This document shows, in pieces, positions 48,293 to 59,312 of a stretch of DNA of 64,000 nt. Position 1 is the stretch's first letter, and every line of letters begins with the position of its first letter. The notes beneath the pieces were generated by a model. That model saw nothing but the letters and a program-made list of their open reading frames with translations. It ran no database searches and had not been told where the DNA came from. The DNA lies in assembly GCF_003999995.1 (NCBI RefSeq), contig NZ_RJAD01000004.1, forward strand, positions 186,001 through 250,000. Reading direction: 5' to 3'. A program made the translations under genes and the position numbers. Source of the DNA: Microbacterium sulfonylureivorans. GTDB lineage: Bacteria > Actinomycetota > Actinomycetes > Actinomycetales > Microbacteriaceae.

Positions 48293-49216
48293 GTGACGCC
48301 AGACAGCGTGCTCGCCATCGACGCCGGCCAGACCGGCATCAAGGTCCGCATCCGCCAGGGCGGCTCGACGCACGACGGGGTCTTTCCCGGCATCCGCACG
48401 CACGAGCCGCTGCTACCGCAGCTCGTCGCCGTGACCCGGTCGTTGTTCGCCCGCGACGGCGCGTCCGCCGCGGTGGTCGCCGCCGGCGTCTCGGGCTTGA
48501 CCGCGCAGGAGGCCGACGCCGGGGCGCTCCTCGCCGGGATCGATGATCCCGGCGTTCACAAGGTGCTGCTCGCCCACGATTCGACGACGTCCTTCCTCGG
48601 AGCGATGGGCCCCGGCCGCGGCGCGGTCGTCGCATCCGGCACCGGCGTCGTCACGTTGGCCGTCGGCCCGGCGCGGGTTGCCCGCGTCGACGGTTGGGGC
48701 TACCTCATGGGCGACGCGGGCAGTGGCTACTGGATCGGACGCGAGGCGCTCGACGCCGTCATGCGCGCGTACGACGGTCGCGGCCCGGCAACGGCGCTGC
48801 GCGAGGTCGCTGAGGAGCGGTGGCCGGATCTCGAGCAGGCGTACATCCGCCTGCAGTCCTCGGAGGACCGGGTGAGGATCGTGGCTTCGTTCGCCGAGCA
48901 TGTCGCTCGGCTCGCGTCGGACGGCGACGCGGTGTCGCAGAGCATCACGTCGCGCGCCGGCGGCGAGCTCGCGCACAGCGTCGAGACCGCCCTGCGCCGT
49001 GTGCGCGACGACGACGAGACCTTCGGAGTCTGCGCGATCGGCGGAGTCTTCCGTTCCGCCCTGCTGCGGGACGCCTTCTCGTCGCACATCGACGCGAGCG
49101 AACTCGATGTCTCGCTCGTGGAGCCGCTCGGCCACGGGATCGACGGAGCCGTCGCGCTGGCCGGCCTCGAGGCGGGGCATCCGCTCTTCACGGAGGTCTC
49201 GATCGCGCGGCGCTGA
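48293..49216 (+). CDS. BadF/BadG/BcrA/BcrD-type ATPase, probable sugar kinase
   Basis: 307 residues of the ASKHA superfamily, resembling eukaryotic-type N-acetylglucosamine kinases. Seen: AIDAGQTGIKVRI, phosphate-2 VVASGTGVVTLAV, GYLMGDAGSGYWIG and GHGIDGAVALAG. Context (esterase; amino-sugar genes in the window) favours a sugar kinase over a benzoyl-CoA reductase activator. GTG 48293 has GAAGGA at a good distance; ATG 48287 is immediately adjacent to it. Confidence 0.83.
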   Translation: MTPDSVLAIDAGQTGIKVRIRQGGSTHDGVFPGIRTHEPLLPQLVAVTRSLFARDGASAAVVAAGVSGLTAQEADAGALLAGIDDPGVHKVLLAHDSTTSFLGAMGPGRGAVVASGTGVVTLAVGPARVARVDGWGYLMGDAGSGYWIGREALDAVMRAYDGRGPATALREVAEERWPDLEQAYIRLQSSEDRVRIVASFAEHVARLASDGDAVSQSITSRAGGELAHSVETALRRVRDDDETFGVCAIGGVFRSALLRDAFSSHIDASELDVSLVEPLGHGIDGAVALAGLEAGHPLFTEVSIARR

Positions 49217-49243
49217 CGCACGGCACCGCACGCCGGGAACGAC

Positions 49244-49283
49244 GGATGCCCCGCCCTCCGCGCGCGGCGGGGACGGGGCATCC
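49244..49283. terminator. Bidirectional terminator between kinase and ABC exporter genes
   Basis: GGATGCCCCG (49244-49253) and CGGGGCATCC (49274-49283) form a perfect 10-base stem between convergent genes, extendable by inner GC pairs. Again built on GGATGCC/GGCATCC. Confidence 0.82.
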
Positions 49284-49293
49284 GGAACCTACG

Positions 49294-51111
49294 TCAGACC
49301 AGCGACTCGCGCCAGGCCGCGTGCAGCTTGGCGAACCGGCCGTCGCCGCCGATGAGCACCTCGGGCGCGTCGTCCTCGATGATGCGGCCGTGCTCCATGA
49401 CGAGCACGCGGTCGGCGATCGCGACCGTCGACAGACGGTGCGCGATGATGATCGCCGTGCGATCGGCCAGCAGCGTCTGCAGCGCGTCCTGGATCTGACG
49501 CTCGCTCGGGATGTCGAGCGACGCCGTCGCCTCGTCGAGGATGAGCACCGCGGGGTCGGCGAGGAACGCGCGGGCGAACGAGATCAGCTGACGCTGACCC
49601 GCCGACACGCGGCCGCCGCGCTTGTTCACGTCGGTGGCGTAGCCGTCGGGCAGCGCCTGGATGAAGGCATCCGCACCCACCGCCCGCGCCGCGGCCTGGA
49701 TCTCGTCGAGCGTCGCGTCGGGCTTGCCGAGCGCGATGTTGTCGGCGACCGTGCCGCTGAACAGGTAGGCCTCCTGCGTGACCATGACGATCGCACGGCG
49801 GAGATCCTTCGGGTGCAGCGACCGGAGGTCGAGCTCGTCGAGGCTGACCGTGCCGCGCGTCGGGTCGTAGAACCGCGACACGAGCTTGGCGAGCGTCGAC
49901 TTGCCGGCACCCGTCGTCCCCACGAGCGCGATCGTCTGACCGGCCGGGATGTCGAGCGAGAAGTCCGGAAGGATGACCCGGTCGTTCGAGTACCCGAACT
50001 GCACGTCGTCGAACCGCACGTGTCCACGCGCCTGCCACAGGTCGACCGGCTTCACGGGGTCGGGCACGGTGGGCTCCTCCTCCAGCACGCCCGACACCTT
50101 CTCGAGCGCGGCCGTCGCGGACTGGTACGAGTTCAGGAAGAACGCGACCTCCTGCAGGGGCGAGAAGAAGTTGCGCACGTACACCACGGCGGCGAGGAGC
50201 GTTCCGAGGAGGAGCGTGCCGTCGACGACGCGGATCGCGCCCCACAGCAGCACGACCGCCACGGTGACGGACGCCACCGCCATCAGCCCCGGCTCGAACG
50301 TGCCGAAGAGGCGGATCGAGCGCATGTTCACGTCGCGGTAGTCGCTGGCCTGCTGACCGAACTCCTCGTCGTTGCGGCCCTCCTTGCGGAACGCCTTCAC
50401 CGCGCGGATGCCCGTCATGGTCTCGACGAACTTCACGATGACCTTCGCGCTGACCACACGGGACTCGCGGTAGACCACCTGCGAGCGGGTGTAGAACCAG
50501 CGCATCAGGAGGTACAGCGGAATGCCCATCACCGCGAGGATGACGCCGGACTGCCAATCGATCAGCAGCAGGGCGATGAGCGTGAATCCGCCGTAGAGGA
50601 TGCCCGACACCAGCTCGTTGAGACCGCCGTCGAGCAGCTCGCGGATCGAGTCGAGGTCGCTCGTCTGGCGCGAGATGATGCGGCCGGACGTGTACGACTC
50701 GTGGAACTCGAGGCTGAGGCGCTGGGTGTGGAGGAAGATGCGCTTGCGCAGGTCGAGCATGATCGACTGCGTCAGTCTCGCGGCGACGACGACGTACCAG
50801 CCGATGAGCGCCGCGCCCGCGAAGCCCGTGACGAGGTACACGAGGACCACGCCGATCGTCGGCAGCCAGTTCATCTCTTCAACGGCCGCGGGCAGAGCCT
50901 GGTTGAGGCCGTACGCGATCAGCGCGGGGCCGGCGACCCGGAAGGCCGTCGAGACGACGAGCACGATGCCGGCGAGCCACAGCTGGCCGCGCACGGGCGT
51001 CACGAGCGAGCCGAGGAGGCGCAGCGACCTCTTGCGGATCGCCTTGCTCTCGATCTTCGTGTAGTCGGAGCGGTCTTCGCCGCTGGTTCCGGTGACGGTC
51101 GTGGTGCTCAC
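49294..51111 (-). CDS. ABC exporter half-transporter, catalytically complete Walker B
   Basis: 605 residues: six-helix membrane domain (about 40-330) and nucleotide-binding domain with Walker [11 protein letters not shown]-loop VTQEAY, signature variant RVSAGQRQ in place of LSGGQ, Walker [11 protein letters not shown] with catalytic Glu, and H-loop [11 protein letters not shown] start overlaps the stop of the partner gene. With the partner it forms an asymmetric heterodimeric multidrug or lipid exporter. Confidence 0.92.
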   Translation of the reverse strand: MSTTTVTGTSGEDRSDYTKIESKAIRKRSLRLLGSLVTPVRGQLWLAGIVLVVSTAFRVAGPALIAYGLNQALPAAVEEMNWLPTIGVVLVYLVTGFAGAALIGWYVVVAARLTQSIMLDLRKRIFLHTQRLSLEFHESYTSGRIISRQTSDLDSIRELLDGGLNELVSGILYGGFTLIALLLIDWQSGVILAVMGIPLYLLMRWFYTRSQVVYRESRVVSAKVIVKFVETMTGIRAVKAFRKEGRNDEEFGQQASDYRDVNMRSIRLFGTFEPGLMAVASVTVAVVLLWGAIRVVDGTLLLGTLLAAVVYVRNFFSPLQEVAFFLNSYQSATAALEKVSGVLEEEPTVPDPVKPVDLWQARGHVRFDDVQFGYSNDRVILPDFSLDIPAGQTIALVGTTGAGKSTLAKLVSRFYDPTRGTVSLDELDLRSLHPKDLRRAIVMVTQEAYLFSGTVADNIALGKPDATLDEIQAAARAVGADAFIQALPDGYATDVNKRGGRVSAGQRQLISFARAFLADPAVLILDEATASLDIPSERQIQDALQTLLADRTAIIIAHRLSTVAIADRVLVMEHGRIIEDDAPEVLIGGDGRFAKLHAAWRESLV

Positions 51112-52931
51112 AGGTTCACCTCCCTCTCCCGCAGGCGGGCTTCCTCGACCTCGAGGCTCGAGATCACGTGCCGGTAGTGCTCGCTCTCACGAAGCAGCTC
51201 GGAGTGCGTGCCGACCGCGGTGATGCGACCGGCCTCCAGCAGTGCGACCCGGTCGGCGAGCGTCACCGTAGACGGACGGTGGGCGACCACCAGCGCCGTC
51301 GTCGCGTGCAGCACCTCGCGCAGCGCGTCTTCCACGAGCGCTTCGGTGTCGACGTCGAGGGCCGACAGCGGGTCGTCGAGCACGAGCACGGCGGGACGGG
51401 CGGCGACGGCGCGCGCGAGCGCGAGCCGCTGGCGCTGGCCGCCGGACAGCGACAGGCCTTCTTCGCCGATGACGGTGTCGACGCCGTCGGGGAGGTCTTC
51501 GACGAAGCCCGCCTGAGCGACCTGCAGCGCCTCGCGCATGACGGCCTCGGCCTCGGGGCTCCCCGGCGCGAGGTCCTCGCGGCCGAGCAGCACGTTGTCA
51601 CGCACCGTCTGCGAGAAGAGCGTCGCGTCCTCGAAGGCCATGCCGACGTGGCGGCGCAGCTCGTCGAGGGTCAGGTCGCGCACGTCGACGCCGTCGAGCG
51701 TCACGCGGCCGCCGGTGACGTCGTACAGGCGCGCGGGCAGGGTCGTCAGGGTCGTCTTGCCCGAGCCGGTGAGCCCGACCAGCGCCATCGTCTCTCCGGG
51801 GCGCAGCACCAGGTCGATGCCGTCGAGCAGGTCGCGTTCGCGGGCCGCGGCATCCTGATACCGGAAGTGCACGCCCTCGAACACGAGCGCGCCGCGCGGG
51901 CGGTCGATGGTGTCGGGGTTCACCGGGTCGACGATCGTGTTCTCCTCGTCGAAGACCTCGAAGATGCGGTCGGTGGCCGTCCGCGCGTCGAGCGTGAACG
52001 AGAACAGGAAGCCGATCGACTCCATGGGCCAGCGCAGCACGGTGGCCATCGCGAAGAACGCGATGAGCTCGGCGGCCTGCAGCTGACCGACCGCCGTCAG
52101 GTACACGCCGGCACCCAGGCACAGGGCGAACGCGATGTCGGGGAGCAGCACGAGCCAGAACCAGATCCAGCCGATCGCACGGGCCTTGCTCAGCTCGGTC
52201 TCGCGCAGCGTCTCCGCCTGGCGGGTGAACTTCTGGAGCGCGTGCTTGCCGCGGCCGAACGCCTTCAGGACGCGGATGCCGTGCACGCTCTCCTCGACCG
52301 AGGTGGCGAGGTCGCCCGCCTGGTCCTGGCTCTGCCGCGCGAGGGTGCCGTAGGTCTTCTCGAACCGGTACCCGGCGTACCAGAGCGGCGCAGACGTGAT
52401 CAGGAAGATCGTTCCGAGGAGCCAGTGCCACCGGAAGATCAGGGCGGAGCCCACCACGATCGTGATGGCGTTGACGACCAGCAGCACGATGCCGAAGGCC
52501 ATCCAGCGGCGCAGCATGCTGATGTCCTGCATCATGCGGCTCAGCAGCTGACCCGACTGCCACTTGTCGTGGAAGGAGACGGGCAGGCGCTGCAGCCGCG
52601 AGTAGAAGCTCTGGCGGATCTCGTACTCGACCTTGGTGGCGGGTCCGAGCACGAACCAGCGCCGCAGCCACACCATCACGGCCTCGGCGAGGCCCAGCAC
52701 GAGGATGATGACCGAGCCCCAGACGATCTGGGTCATGTCGCCGGAGGCGATCGGCCCCGCGACGATCACCTCGAGGATGAGTGGGATGGAAAGGGCGAGC
52801 AGACTGGCCGCGAGCGCGCTCAGGGCCCCCATCACGAGGCGCGGCAGCACCGGCTTCGCGAAGGGCAGGAGGCGCGAGAGCGCTTTCAACGTGGACTGTT
52901 CGGACCGGACAGGTTCGGCGGTGGTGGTCAT
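51108..52931 (-). CDS. ABC exporter half-transporter, degenerate Walker B
   Basis: 607 residues: six-helix membrane domain and nucleotide-binding domain with Walker [10 protein letters not shown], canonical signature [11 protein letters not shown], Walker [12 protein letters not shown] where Asp replaces the catalytic Glu, and H-loop [15 protein letters not shown] precedes the ATG. The 145-base leader between this gene and the small ORF upstream contains the hairpin GACCCG-ACGC-CGGGTC (52959-52974). Confidence 0.92.
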   Translation of the reverse strand: MTTTAEPVRSEQSTLKALSRLLPFAKPVLPRLVMGALSALAASLLALSIPLILEVIVAGPIASGDMTQIVWGSVIILVLGLAEAVMVWLRRWFVLGPATKVEYEIRQSFYSRLQRLPVSFHDKWQSGQLLSRMMQDISMLRRWMAFGIVLLVVNAITIVVGSALIFRWHWLLGTIFLITSAPLWYAGYRFEKTYGTLARQSQDQAGDLATSVEESVHGIRVLKAFGRGKHALQKFTRQAETLRETELSKARAIGWIWFWLVLLPDIAFALCLGAGVYLTAVGQLQAAELIAFFAMATVLRWPMESIGFLFSFTLDARTATDRIFEVFDEENTIVDPVNPDTIDRPRGALVFEGVHFRYQDAAARERDLLDGIDLVLRPGETMALVGLTGSGKTTLTTLPARLYDVTGGRVTLDGVDVRDLTLDELRRHVGMAFEDATLFSQTVRDNVLLGREDLAPGSPEAEAVMREALQVAQAGFVEDLPDGVDTVIGEEGLSLSGGQRQRLALARAVAARPAVLVLDDPLSALDVDTEALVEDALREVLHATTALVVAHRPSTVTLADRVALLEAGRITAVGTHSELLRESEHYRHVISSLEVEEARLREREVNL

Positions 52932-53076
52932 GATCCTTGTGGGGAGGGTGGTGCGGATGACCCGGCGTCGGGTCGGAGGATGCGCGGGGCGCGACGGAGT
53001 CCCGGTGAAGGGAACGCTCCGAAAGGCGGCAGTATGCCGAAGCCGGCGGGAAAACCGGGACGAGCTGGGAGAGCGA

Positions 53077-53157
53077 CTACCCCTGAATGCGGAGACGCTT
53101 CGGTCCGGCGACACGGAGGACGAAGGCGGTCTTCGCGGCGATGGCGGCCTGGTACAT
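53077..53157 (-). CDS. 26-residue small ORF, possible leader peptide of the ABC exporter operon
   Basis: ATG 53157 follows an ideal ribosome binding site, AAGGAGG with a 5-base spacer (53163-53169). The peptide begins [16 protein letters not shown] and ends in a basic [10 protein letters not shown] promoter-like pair, TTGCAC (53243-53248) and TATAGG (53221-53226) with 16 bases between, lies upstream. The strong translation signals and its location 145 bases before the exporter genes support a translated small protein or regulatory uORF. No family recognised. Confidence 0.72.
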   Translation of the reverse strand: MYQAAIAAKTAFVLRVAGPKRLRIQG

Positions 53158-53220
53158 GGCTTCCTCCTTGGTGAGAGCGGACGGGACCGGCGAGCCCTTC
53201 CGGGCGCGACAGCCCTCCAG

Positions 53221-53248
53221 CCTATACCTGGGATTTCGCTGAGTGCAA
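53221..53248 (-). promoter_or_regulatory. Promoter for the small ORF and ABC exporter genes
   Basis: Minus-strand -35 TTGCAC (53243-53248) and -10 TATAGG (53221-53226), spacer 16. It is close to the housekeeping consensus and lies 63 bases before the small ORF start. Confidence 0.65.
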
Positions 53249-53290
53249 CAATCGCTTTCCGGTCCCCCGGAAGGCGATCGCGGCCGGGCG

Positions 53291-53803
53291 TCAGCCGATG
53301 AGCGCCGGCACTCCCGCTTCGCGATCGAGCAGGCGCTGCTTGACGTCGAGTCCCCACGCGAACCCGCCGAGCGCTCCCCCGGTGCGCAGCACGCGGTGGC
53401 ACGGCACGAACAGGGCGGGCGCGTTGCGCGCGCAGATGGATGCCGCCGCCCGCACCGCATTCGGCGATCCGAGCAGGATCGCGAACTCCGCGTACGTGAG
53501 CGGATGCCCAGGCTCGATGCGGCGCAGCGCATCCCAGCCGGCGAGCTGCATCGCCGTGCCGTGCTGGGCGACCGCGACGTCGTCGATGGCCGAGACGTCG
53601 CCGCCGTAGTAGGCGACGACGGCGGCTGCGGCATCCGTCTCCCCTTCGCGTACTGAGGACGGGCGGTCTGCGGTGCGCAGCCGGCCGAGGATGCGCTCGA
53701 CGTCGTCGGTCCAGCCCGAGGCGAGCACGCGCTGGTCGGCGTCGACGAGGATCGTGAACGCGCCGTCGGGGGTGGCGATGGTCTGGAGCGTCGCGATGGT
53801 CAT
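53291..53803 (-). CDS. ogt: Methylated-DNA--protein-cysteine methyltransferase
   Basis: 170 residues; removes O6-methyl groups from guanine by transfer to its own cysteine. Seen: active site [30 protein letters not shown] and [14 protein letters not shown]. In the usual enzymes the wing begins GALGGF, present here. Start ATG overlaps the ada-alkA stop, so the two repair genes are co-translated. Confidence 0.94.
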   Translation of the reverse strand: MTIATLQTIATPDGAFTILVDADQRVLASGWTDDVERILGRLRTADRPSSVREGETDAAAAVVAYYGGDVSAIDDVAVAQHGTAMQLAGWDALRRIEPGHPLTYAEFAILLGSPNAVRAAASICARNAPALFVPCHRVLRTGGALGGFAWGLDVKQRLLDREAGVPALIG

Positions 53804-55347
53804 GGTGTGCCTCCGTTGCTTCGGCGGGATGCGGGCTGCCGGGGTGGTCTCGGTGGGACTGCGCGCCACAGGTGCGCGGTGAGGTAGCTGCGCCACGGCC
53901 CCGTGCGCACGGCCCAGTCGGTGAGCGCGCGCGGTTCTGACGGAAGCCCGGACGCCGAGGCTCCGGAGCGCACCGCCACGTCGCCCGGCAGGAAGACGTC
54001 GGGGTCGCCGAGAACGCGCATGCGCACGTAGTCGGCCGTCCATGGGCCGATGCCGGGCATCGCGAGCAGCGCCGCACGCTGGTCGACGGCGTCGTCGCCC
54101 GGGGTCAGCGTGAGCGTGCCGTCGGCGAGCGCGGCGGCAGCGCCGACGATCGAGCGGATGCGGGCCGCCGGTCCGCGGAGCACCTCTGTGCCGTGCTCGG
54201 CGATCGCCGCCATCGACGGGAAGAGACGCGTCGCGCCGTCGAAGCCCTCGACGGTCTCTCCGAGCGTCGCGGTGAGGGCCGAGAGCGCGGTGCGTGCCGC
54301 CACTACGGTGATCTGCTGACCCACCATCGCGCGGATCAGCATCTCGTGCGGATCGGCCGCACCGGGAACACGGATGCCCGGGAGCGCGGCGACGAGCGGG
54401 GCGAGCTCGGGCTGCTGGGACAGCGCCTCGTCGACGGCGAGCGGATCGGCGTCGAGGTCGAAGAGCCGTCGTGCGCGCGTCACCAGGGTGGTGAGATCGC
54501 CGAGGTGGGTGAGTCGTGCCCGCAGGCGCACACGCCCGGCACCGTCGAGACGGAGCTCGAACCAGGCCGGACCGCCGGGCAGCCGCAGTGCGCGGGCGAA
54601 CGACGTCGGCGAGGCGGCCTCGACGCCTTCGACGGCGCGTGCGCCCATCCACGCGAAGAGACCGTCGGCGTCGAGCGGGCCTCGGTGCGGCAGCACCAGG
54701 TCGATCGCCCCCGGCGTCGGCGTCGTCGCCCGCGTGCCCGGCACGACCCGGCGCCGTGCGCGCAGCTCGAGCGGCGTCATGCCGAACACCTCGCGCACGG
54801 TGTCGTTGAACTGCCGGACGCTCGCGAACCCGGACGAGAAGGCGACGTCGGCGGCGGACATGTCGGTGCCGACGAGGAGCATGCGTGCGGTCTGCGCCCG
54901 GTGGGCCCGGCTGAGGGCGAGGGGACCCGCACCCAGCTCGGTCGTCAGCAGGCGGGTCAGATGCCGAGACGAGTACCCGAGTCGCCGGGCGAGACCGGGA
55001 ACGCCCTCGCGCTCGACCACGCCGTCGGCGATCAGTCGCATGGCGCGGCCGGCCGTGTCGCCCCGGAGGTTCCACTGCGGCGATCCCGGAGCGGCCTCGG
55101 GAAGACACCGCTTGCACGCGCGGAACCCCGCCTCGTGCGCAGCGGCGCTCGTCGGATAGAACGTCACGTTCGACGCCTTCGGCGTGCGAGCGGGACAGCT
55201 CGGCCGGCAGTAGATGCCCGTCGAGCGCACGGCCGTGACGAACTGCCCGTCGAAGCGGGTGTCGCGCGAGTCGATCGCGCGGTACCGCTCGTCGAAGGTC
55301 ATGGAGGCGAGGCTCGTCGCCCCGGGGGTCATGACCGTGCTGCTCAT
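53800..55347 (-). CDS. Ada-type regulator fused to AlkA 3-methyladenine DNA glycosylase
   Basis: 515 residues. Residues about 15-90: Ada zinc domain with cysteines in [10 protein letters not shown] and ACKRC, which in the family senses methylphosphotriesters. Residues about 95-190: AraC-type HTH with [17 protein letters not shown] and [17 protein letters not shown]. Residues about 210-490: AlkA with the helix-hairpin-helix [18 protein letters not shown] and an Asp further on ([10 protein letters not shown]). A second ATG at 55332 is an alternative start. Probable methylation-response activator and repair enzyme in one. Confidence 0.92.
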   Translation of the reverse strand: MSSTVMTPGATSLASMTFDERYRAIDSRDTRFDGQFVTAVRSTGIYCRPSCPARTPKASNVTFYPTSAAAHEAGFRACKRCLPEAAPGSPQWNLRGDTAGRAMRLIADGVVEREGVPGLARRLGYSSRHLTRLLTTELGAGPLALSRAHRAQTARMLLVGTDMSAADVAFSSGFASVRQFNDTVREVFGMTPLELRARRRVVPGTRATTPTPGAIDLVLPHRGPLDADGLFAWMGARAVEGVEAASPTSFARALRLPGGPAWFELRLDGAGRVRLRARLTHLGDLTTLVTRARRLFDLDADPLAVDEALSQQPELAPLVAALPGIRVPGAADPHEMLIRAMVGQQITVVAARTALSALTATLGETVEGFDGATRLFPSMAAIAEHGTEVLRGPAARIRSIVGAAAALADGTLTLTPGDDAVDQRAALLAMPGIGPWTADYVRMRVLGDPDVFLPGDVAVRSGASASGLPSEPRALTDWAVRTGPWRSYLTAHLWRAVPPRPPRQPASRRSNGGTP

Positions 55348-55450
55348 GCCCCTAGCCTGACACGGCCCGCCGACACCCGCTCGCGGAAATCGGACACGGC
55401 GGTAGCGGCATCCGGCCAACGCGAAGCGGCAGGTTTCCGGCCGACCGCGC

Positions 55451-57055
55451 TCAGTGGAAGAAGTGGCGCTCGCCCGTGAAGAACATCGTGACTCCTGCGG
55501 CACGCGCAGCCTCGATGACCTCGTCGTCGCGCACCGATCCGCCGGGCTGCACGATGGCCGAGATCCCGGCGTCGAGCAGCACCTGCGGGCCGTCGGCGAA
55601 CGGGAAGAAGGCATCGGATGCCGCGACCGACCCGGCGGCGCGGTCGCCGGCGCGCTCGACCGCGAGCCGGCAGGAGTCGACGCGGTTGACCTGGCCCATG
55701 CCGATGCCGACCGTCGCCGAGCCCTTCGCGAGCACGATGGCGTTCGACTTCACGGCGCGGCAGGCTTTCCACGCGAAGATGAGGTTCTGCATCTCCTCCG
55801 GCGCGGGCCGCTCGCCCGAGACGAGCTCCCAGTCCTTGGCGACGGACTCGATGTCGGAGGGGAAGCGGTCGGCGTCCTGCAGCAGCAGCCCGCCGGACAC
55901 CAGACGCACGTCCATGCGCTCCTGCTGCCAGTCGGCCGGGAGCTGGAGCAGCCGCAGGTTCTTCTTCGCCTTGAACACCTCGAGGGCGGCCGGCTCGAAG
56001 GCGGGCGCGACGATGACCTCGGTGAAGATGTCCTTCAGGTTCTCGGCCATCTTGAGCGTCACGGTGCCGTTCGCGGCGATCACGCCGCCGTACGCCGACA
56101 CCGGGTCGCACTCGTGCGCTCGCAGGTGGGCGCTGGCGATCGGATCGAGGGCGTTGGGCGCCGACACGGCGATGCCGCACGGGTTCGCGTGCTTGATGAT
56201 CGCGACCGCGGGCTTGACCATGTCGAACGCCGCGCGCAGGGCCGCGTCGGCGTCGACGTAGTTGTTGTACGACATCTCCTTGCCCTGCAGCTGCGTCGCC
56301 TGGGCGATGCCGTGCCCGCCGACGCGCGTGTAGATCGCCGCGCGCTGGTGCGCGTTCTCGCCGTAGCGGAGGGTCGACAGGCGCTCGGCCTTGATCGTCA
56401 GGTGCTGGGGCAGGTCGGCCGCGCCGAGGGTCTCCTCGGCGAACCAGGTCGCCACGGCCTTGTCGTACTCGCACGTGTGCGCGAACGCGCGCGCGGCGAG
56501 CTCGCGGCGCTGCGTGAGCGACGTGCCGCCGTTCGCGATGGCGCCGATGATGGCGGGGTACGACTCGGGCGAGACCACGATCGCGACGTTGGCGAAGTTC
56601 TTCGCCGAGGCGCGGACCATCGCCGGACCGCCGATGTCGATCTGCTCGACGACGTCGTCGCCCTGGGCGCCCGAGCGCACGGTCTCGACGAACGGGTAGA
56701 GGTTGACGACCACGAGCTCGAACGGCTCGATGCCGAGCTCGCCGAGCTGCTCCGCGTGGTCCTCGAGGCGGAGGTCCGCCAGGAGGCCGGCGTGCACGCC
56801 GGGGTGCAGCGTCTTCACGCGCCCGCCGAGCGACTCGGGGAAGCCGGTGACCGAGGCGACGTCGGTGACGTCGTGGCCCGCTTCGCGGATCGTCGCGGCG
56901 GTGGAGCCCGTCGAGACGATCTCGACACCGGCCGCGGCGAGCGCCTCGGCGAGCGTCAGCAGGTCGGTCTTGTCGCTCACAGACACGAGCGCGCGACGGA
57001 TCGGGACGACGTCGCGGTGGCGGTACAGGGTGGGGTCGGGGGTCGGGCCGGCCAT
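55451..57055 (-). CDS. purH: PurH, AICAR transformylase / IMP cyclohydrolase
   Basis: 534 residues; the last two steps of IMP synthesis. Seen: MGS-like IMP cyclohydrolase domain with [18 protein letters not shown] and [16 protein letters not shown], and transformylase domain with [10 protein letters not shown] and [11 protein letters not shown], ending [15 protein letters not shown] is upstream. ZMP (AICAR), its substrate, is the family ligand of the riboswitch at 26978. Downstream of purN by 23 bases. Confidence 0.97.
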   Translation of the reverse strand: MAGPTPDPTLYRHRDVVPIRRALVSVSDKTDLLTLAEALAAAGVEIVSTGSTAATIREAGHDVTDVASVTGFPESLGGRVKTLHPGVHAGLLADLRLEDHAEQLGELGIEPFELVVVNLYPFVETVRSGAQGDDVVEQIDIGGPAMVRASAKNFANVAIVVSPESYPAIIGAIANGGTSLTQRRELAARAFAHTCEYDKAVATWFAEETLGAADLPQHLTIKAERLSTLRYGENAHQRAAIYTRVGGHGIAQATQLQGKEMSYNNYVDADAALRAAFDMVKPAVAIIKHANPCGIAVSAPNALDPIASAHLRAHECDPVSAYGGVIAANGTVTLKMAENLKDIFTEVIVAPAFEPAALEVFKAKKNLRLLQLPADWQQERMDVRLVSGGLLLQDADRFPSDIESVAKDWELVSGERPAPEEMQNLIFAWKACRAVKSNAIVLAKGSATVGIGMGQVNRVDSCRLAVERAGDRAAGSVAASDAFFPFADGPQVLLDAGISAIVQPGGSVRDDEVIEAARAAGVTMFFTGERHFFH

Positions 57056-57078
57056 GGCAGGTCTCCTCGGTGAAGGGG

Positions 57079-57687
57079 TCAGGAAGCGGATGCCGCAGCC
57101 GCCGACGCGGCGGCCAGGTCGAGCTCGCCGGTCGCGATGCGACGGACGACGTCGATCAGCAGCCGTCGCTCGACGGGCTTGATGCGGTCGTGGAGGGCGT
57201 GCTCGTCGTCGCCCGGGAGCACGGGCACGCGCTCCTGGGCGAGGATCGGCCCCGAGTCGACCCCGTTGTCGACGATGATGACGCTGGCCCCGGTCTGGGC
57301 GACCCCGGCCGCGAGGGCGTCGCGCACGCCGTGCGCTCCGGGGAACTCGGGCAGGTACGCGGGGTGGGTGTTCACGATGCGCGGCGACCAGGCGTCGACG
57401 AGTGATGCCGGGAGCAGGCGCATGAGGCCGCTCAGGACGACGAGGTCGGGCTTCCACACGGCGAGCTGGGCTCCGAGCTCCGCACCCCACTCCTCGCGGG
57501 TGCCGAACTGCGCCCACGGGACCATGAACGAGGGGATGCCGTACTCCTCGGCGTGGGCGAAGCCCTCGGCCTCGCGATCGGCGCCGACGACGATGATCTC
57601 GGCGGGATACCCGGGGTCGGCTGCCGCATCGAGCAGCGCACGCAGATTCGACCCCGTGCCCGAGATGAGGACGGCGACCGTGAGCAC
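57079..57687 (-). CDS. purN: Phosphoribosylglycinamide formyltransferase
   Basis: 202 residues; formylates GAR using 10-formyl-tetrahydrofolate. Seen: [15 protein letters not shown], catalytic [16 protein letters not shown] and [15 protein letters not shown]. The GTG start is preceded by TAGACT (57694-57699) and exactly 6 bases, so the mRNA is probably leaderless. Operon purN-purH. Confidence 0.96.
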   Translation of the reverse strand: MLTVAVLISGTGSNLRALLDAAADPGYPAEIIVVGADREAEGFAHAEEYGIPSFMVPWAQFGTREEWGAELGAQLAVWKPDLVVLSGLMRLLPASLVDAWSPRIVNTHPAYLPEFPGAHGVRDALAAGVAQTGASVIIVDNGVDSGPILAQERVPVLPGDDEHALHDRIKPVERRLLIDVVRRIATGELDLAAASAAAASAS

Positions 57688-57691
57688 CCGC

Positions 57692-59191
57692 CTAGTCTAC
57701 CGGCGCGCCCGCTCCGCCCCGTCGGGGTCCCAGATCGAGGGTCTCGTTCTGGTCGGGGGATGCCTGGGGCGCGGCATCCGGCTCGGCTCCGACTGCCTGC
57801 ACCGAGGCCGGATCGACGATCGCGCGATGCGGAGGGTCTTCGCCGCGGCGGGTCCGGCTCTGCGGCGACAGCAGAAGGATCGACGCGCCGATGGCGACCT
57901 CGAGCCCGACGGCCAGCGCGACCGCTCCGGGCTGGGGGCCGAACTCGGCCAGGCGTCCGGGTCCGAGCGAGCCCGAGGCCATCGCCGACAGCAGTGCGGC
58001 GGATGCGGCCGACAGCACCGCGATGCCGGCCACGCTGACCAGACGCGCGCCGATGGGGTCGTCGTCGTGCGGATCGTGGGGCGCCGGCGGGTCGGGCTCG
58101 ATGACCGGCGCCGAGGCGAGGAGCCCGGTGAGCACGGCGGTGCGGTCGCCGTCGTCGGCGGCCGGCAGGCCGCGTACCGACCTGGAGCCGCCGGCCGCGG
58201 CGGGGAGCGGATGCACCAGGCGCGACCGCGCGATCCACCCCGCGAGCGCCCCCAGTCCGACGGGGACGAGGGCGAGCAGCAGCAGCCACGGGGTCGTCGA
58301 CTCGGGCAGGATGCCGAGGATCGGGATGCCCGGCACGACGCCGACCTGCGTCCCGGCGGGCGACACCGACGTGCCGGTCCCCGCCGCGAAGCCCGGGCCC
58401 GCGGCGAACGCCATGCCCCACACCGCGAGGGTCGGGAGGTAGGCGAGCTGCGCGAGGGTGATGACGACGGCGCCGAGACCGTCGACGTTCCCGGCCTGGA
58501 AGAGCGCCACGACCTCCCCGCCGCGCAGCAGGAGGGCGACGGCGGTGACCGCGGCGCCGAGGCCGATGAGGCCCACGACGACCATCGCCGAGCCCCTCGC
58601 CACGAGTGCGGGGGCCTCGCCCCAGCCGTGCGGGACCGCCTCGACCCGGTCGCGCACACGGGCGACGACGCCCGCTCCCGCCTCGCGCCACTCCGTGACG
58701 ACGGCACCCGCGAGCGAGGGCAGCGCGAACACGAGCGTCGGCAGCAGGATGGCCTGCCACAGCTCCGCGTCGACCACGAGGTTCTGCGCCGTGAAGCCCG
58801 CGACGACGGCGAGCAGGCCGAACACCGCCGTTCCCGAGAGGACGCCGGTGACCCAGGCATCCGCCTGCGAGGCTCTCACACCCGAGCGGGCGGCGAAGAT
58901 CACGGTGAACGCGGTGAAGGCGAGCGGGGCGAGCGAGAGGGTGAAGGATGCCGCGGCCGGATCGATGCCGGTGGCGGCGATGTAGTCGGCGGGGAGCGTG
59001 ACGAGCATCGGCACGAGATTGCCGAACTGCCACACCGTGACGCCCGACGGCCACAGGGCGGACCAGTCCGCGGCGGTGCCGAACGTGAACACGAACAGGA
59101 GGGTCAGCGGGGCGAGGGTCGCCGCGACGCCGACGGCCACCGCGATGGCGGCGTCGACGGCGGCGAGAAGGGCGACGATGAGGCGATGCAT
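57692..59191 (-). CDS. DUF6350-family multi-pass membrane protein
   Basis: 499 residues with about ten hydrophobic helices and a polar C-terminal tail. Family of unknown function commonly found between sucCD and purN in actinobacteria, as here. TAGGGT (59201-59206) lies 9 bases before the ATG, giving at most a very short leader. The stop is 4 bases from the purN start. Role unknown. Confidence 0.85.
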   Translation of the reverse strand: MHRLIVALLAAVDAAIAVAVGVAATLAPLTLLFVFTFGTAADWSALWPSGVTVWQFGNLVPMLVTLPADYIAATGIDPAAASFTLSLAPLAFTAFTVIFAARSGVRASQADAWVTGVLSGTAVFGLLAVVAGFTAQNLVVDAELWQAILLPTLVFALPSLAGAVVTEWREAGAGVVARVRDRVEAVPHGWGEAPALVARGSAMVVVGLIGLGAAVTAVALLLRGGEVVALFQAGNVDGLGAVVITLAQLAYLPTLAVWGMAFAAGPGFAAGTGTSVSPAGTQVGVVPGIPILGILPESTTPWLLLLALVPVGLGALAGWIARSRLVHPLPAAAGGSRSVRGLPAADDGDRTAVLTGLLASAPVIEPDPPAPHDPHDDDPIGARLVSVAGIAVLSAASAALLSAMASGSLGPGRLAEFGPQPGAVALAVGLEVAIGASILLLSPQSRTRRGEDPPHRAIVDPASVQAVGAEPDAAPQASPDQNETLDLGPRRGGAGAPVD

Positions 59192-59312
59192 GCGCCATCG
59201 ACCCTACCTACGCCCGACGGACGCCCCGGGCGACGACCCGGCCGTTCGCAGCATCCGGATCCGGTACGGCGCAGGGGCGCGTGGGCGCTAACGTCGTCTC
59301 CGGAGGTCATTC

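Noticed and set aside
59192..59312. Purine riboswitch before the NCS2 permease
   Set aside because: The conserved purine-aptamer loop sequences are not visible and the gap has an ordinary ribosome binding site.
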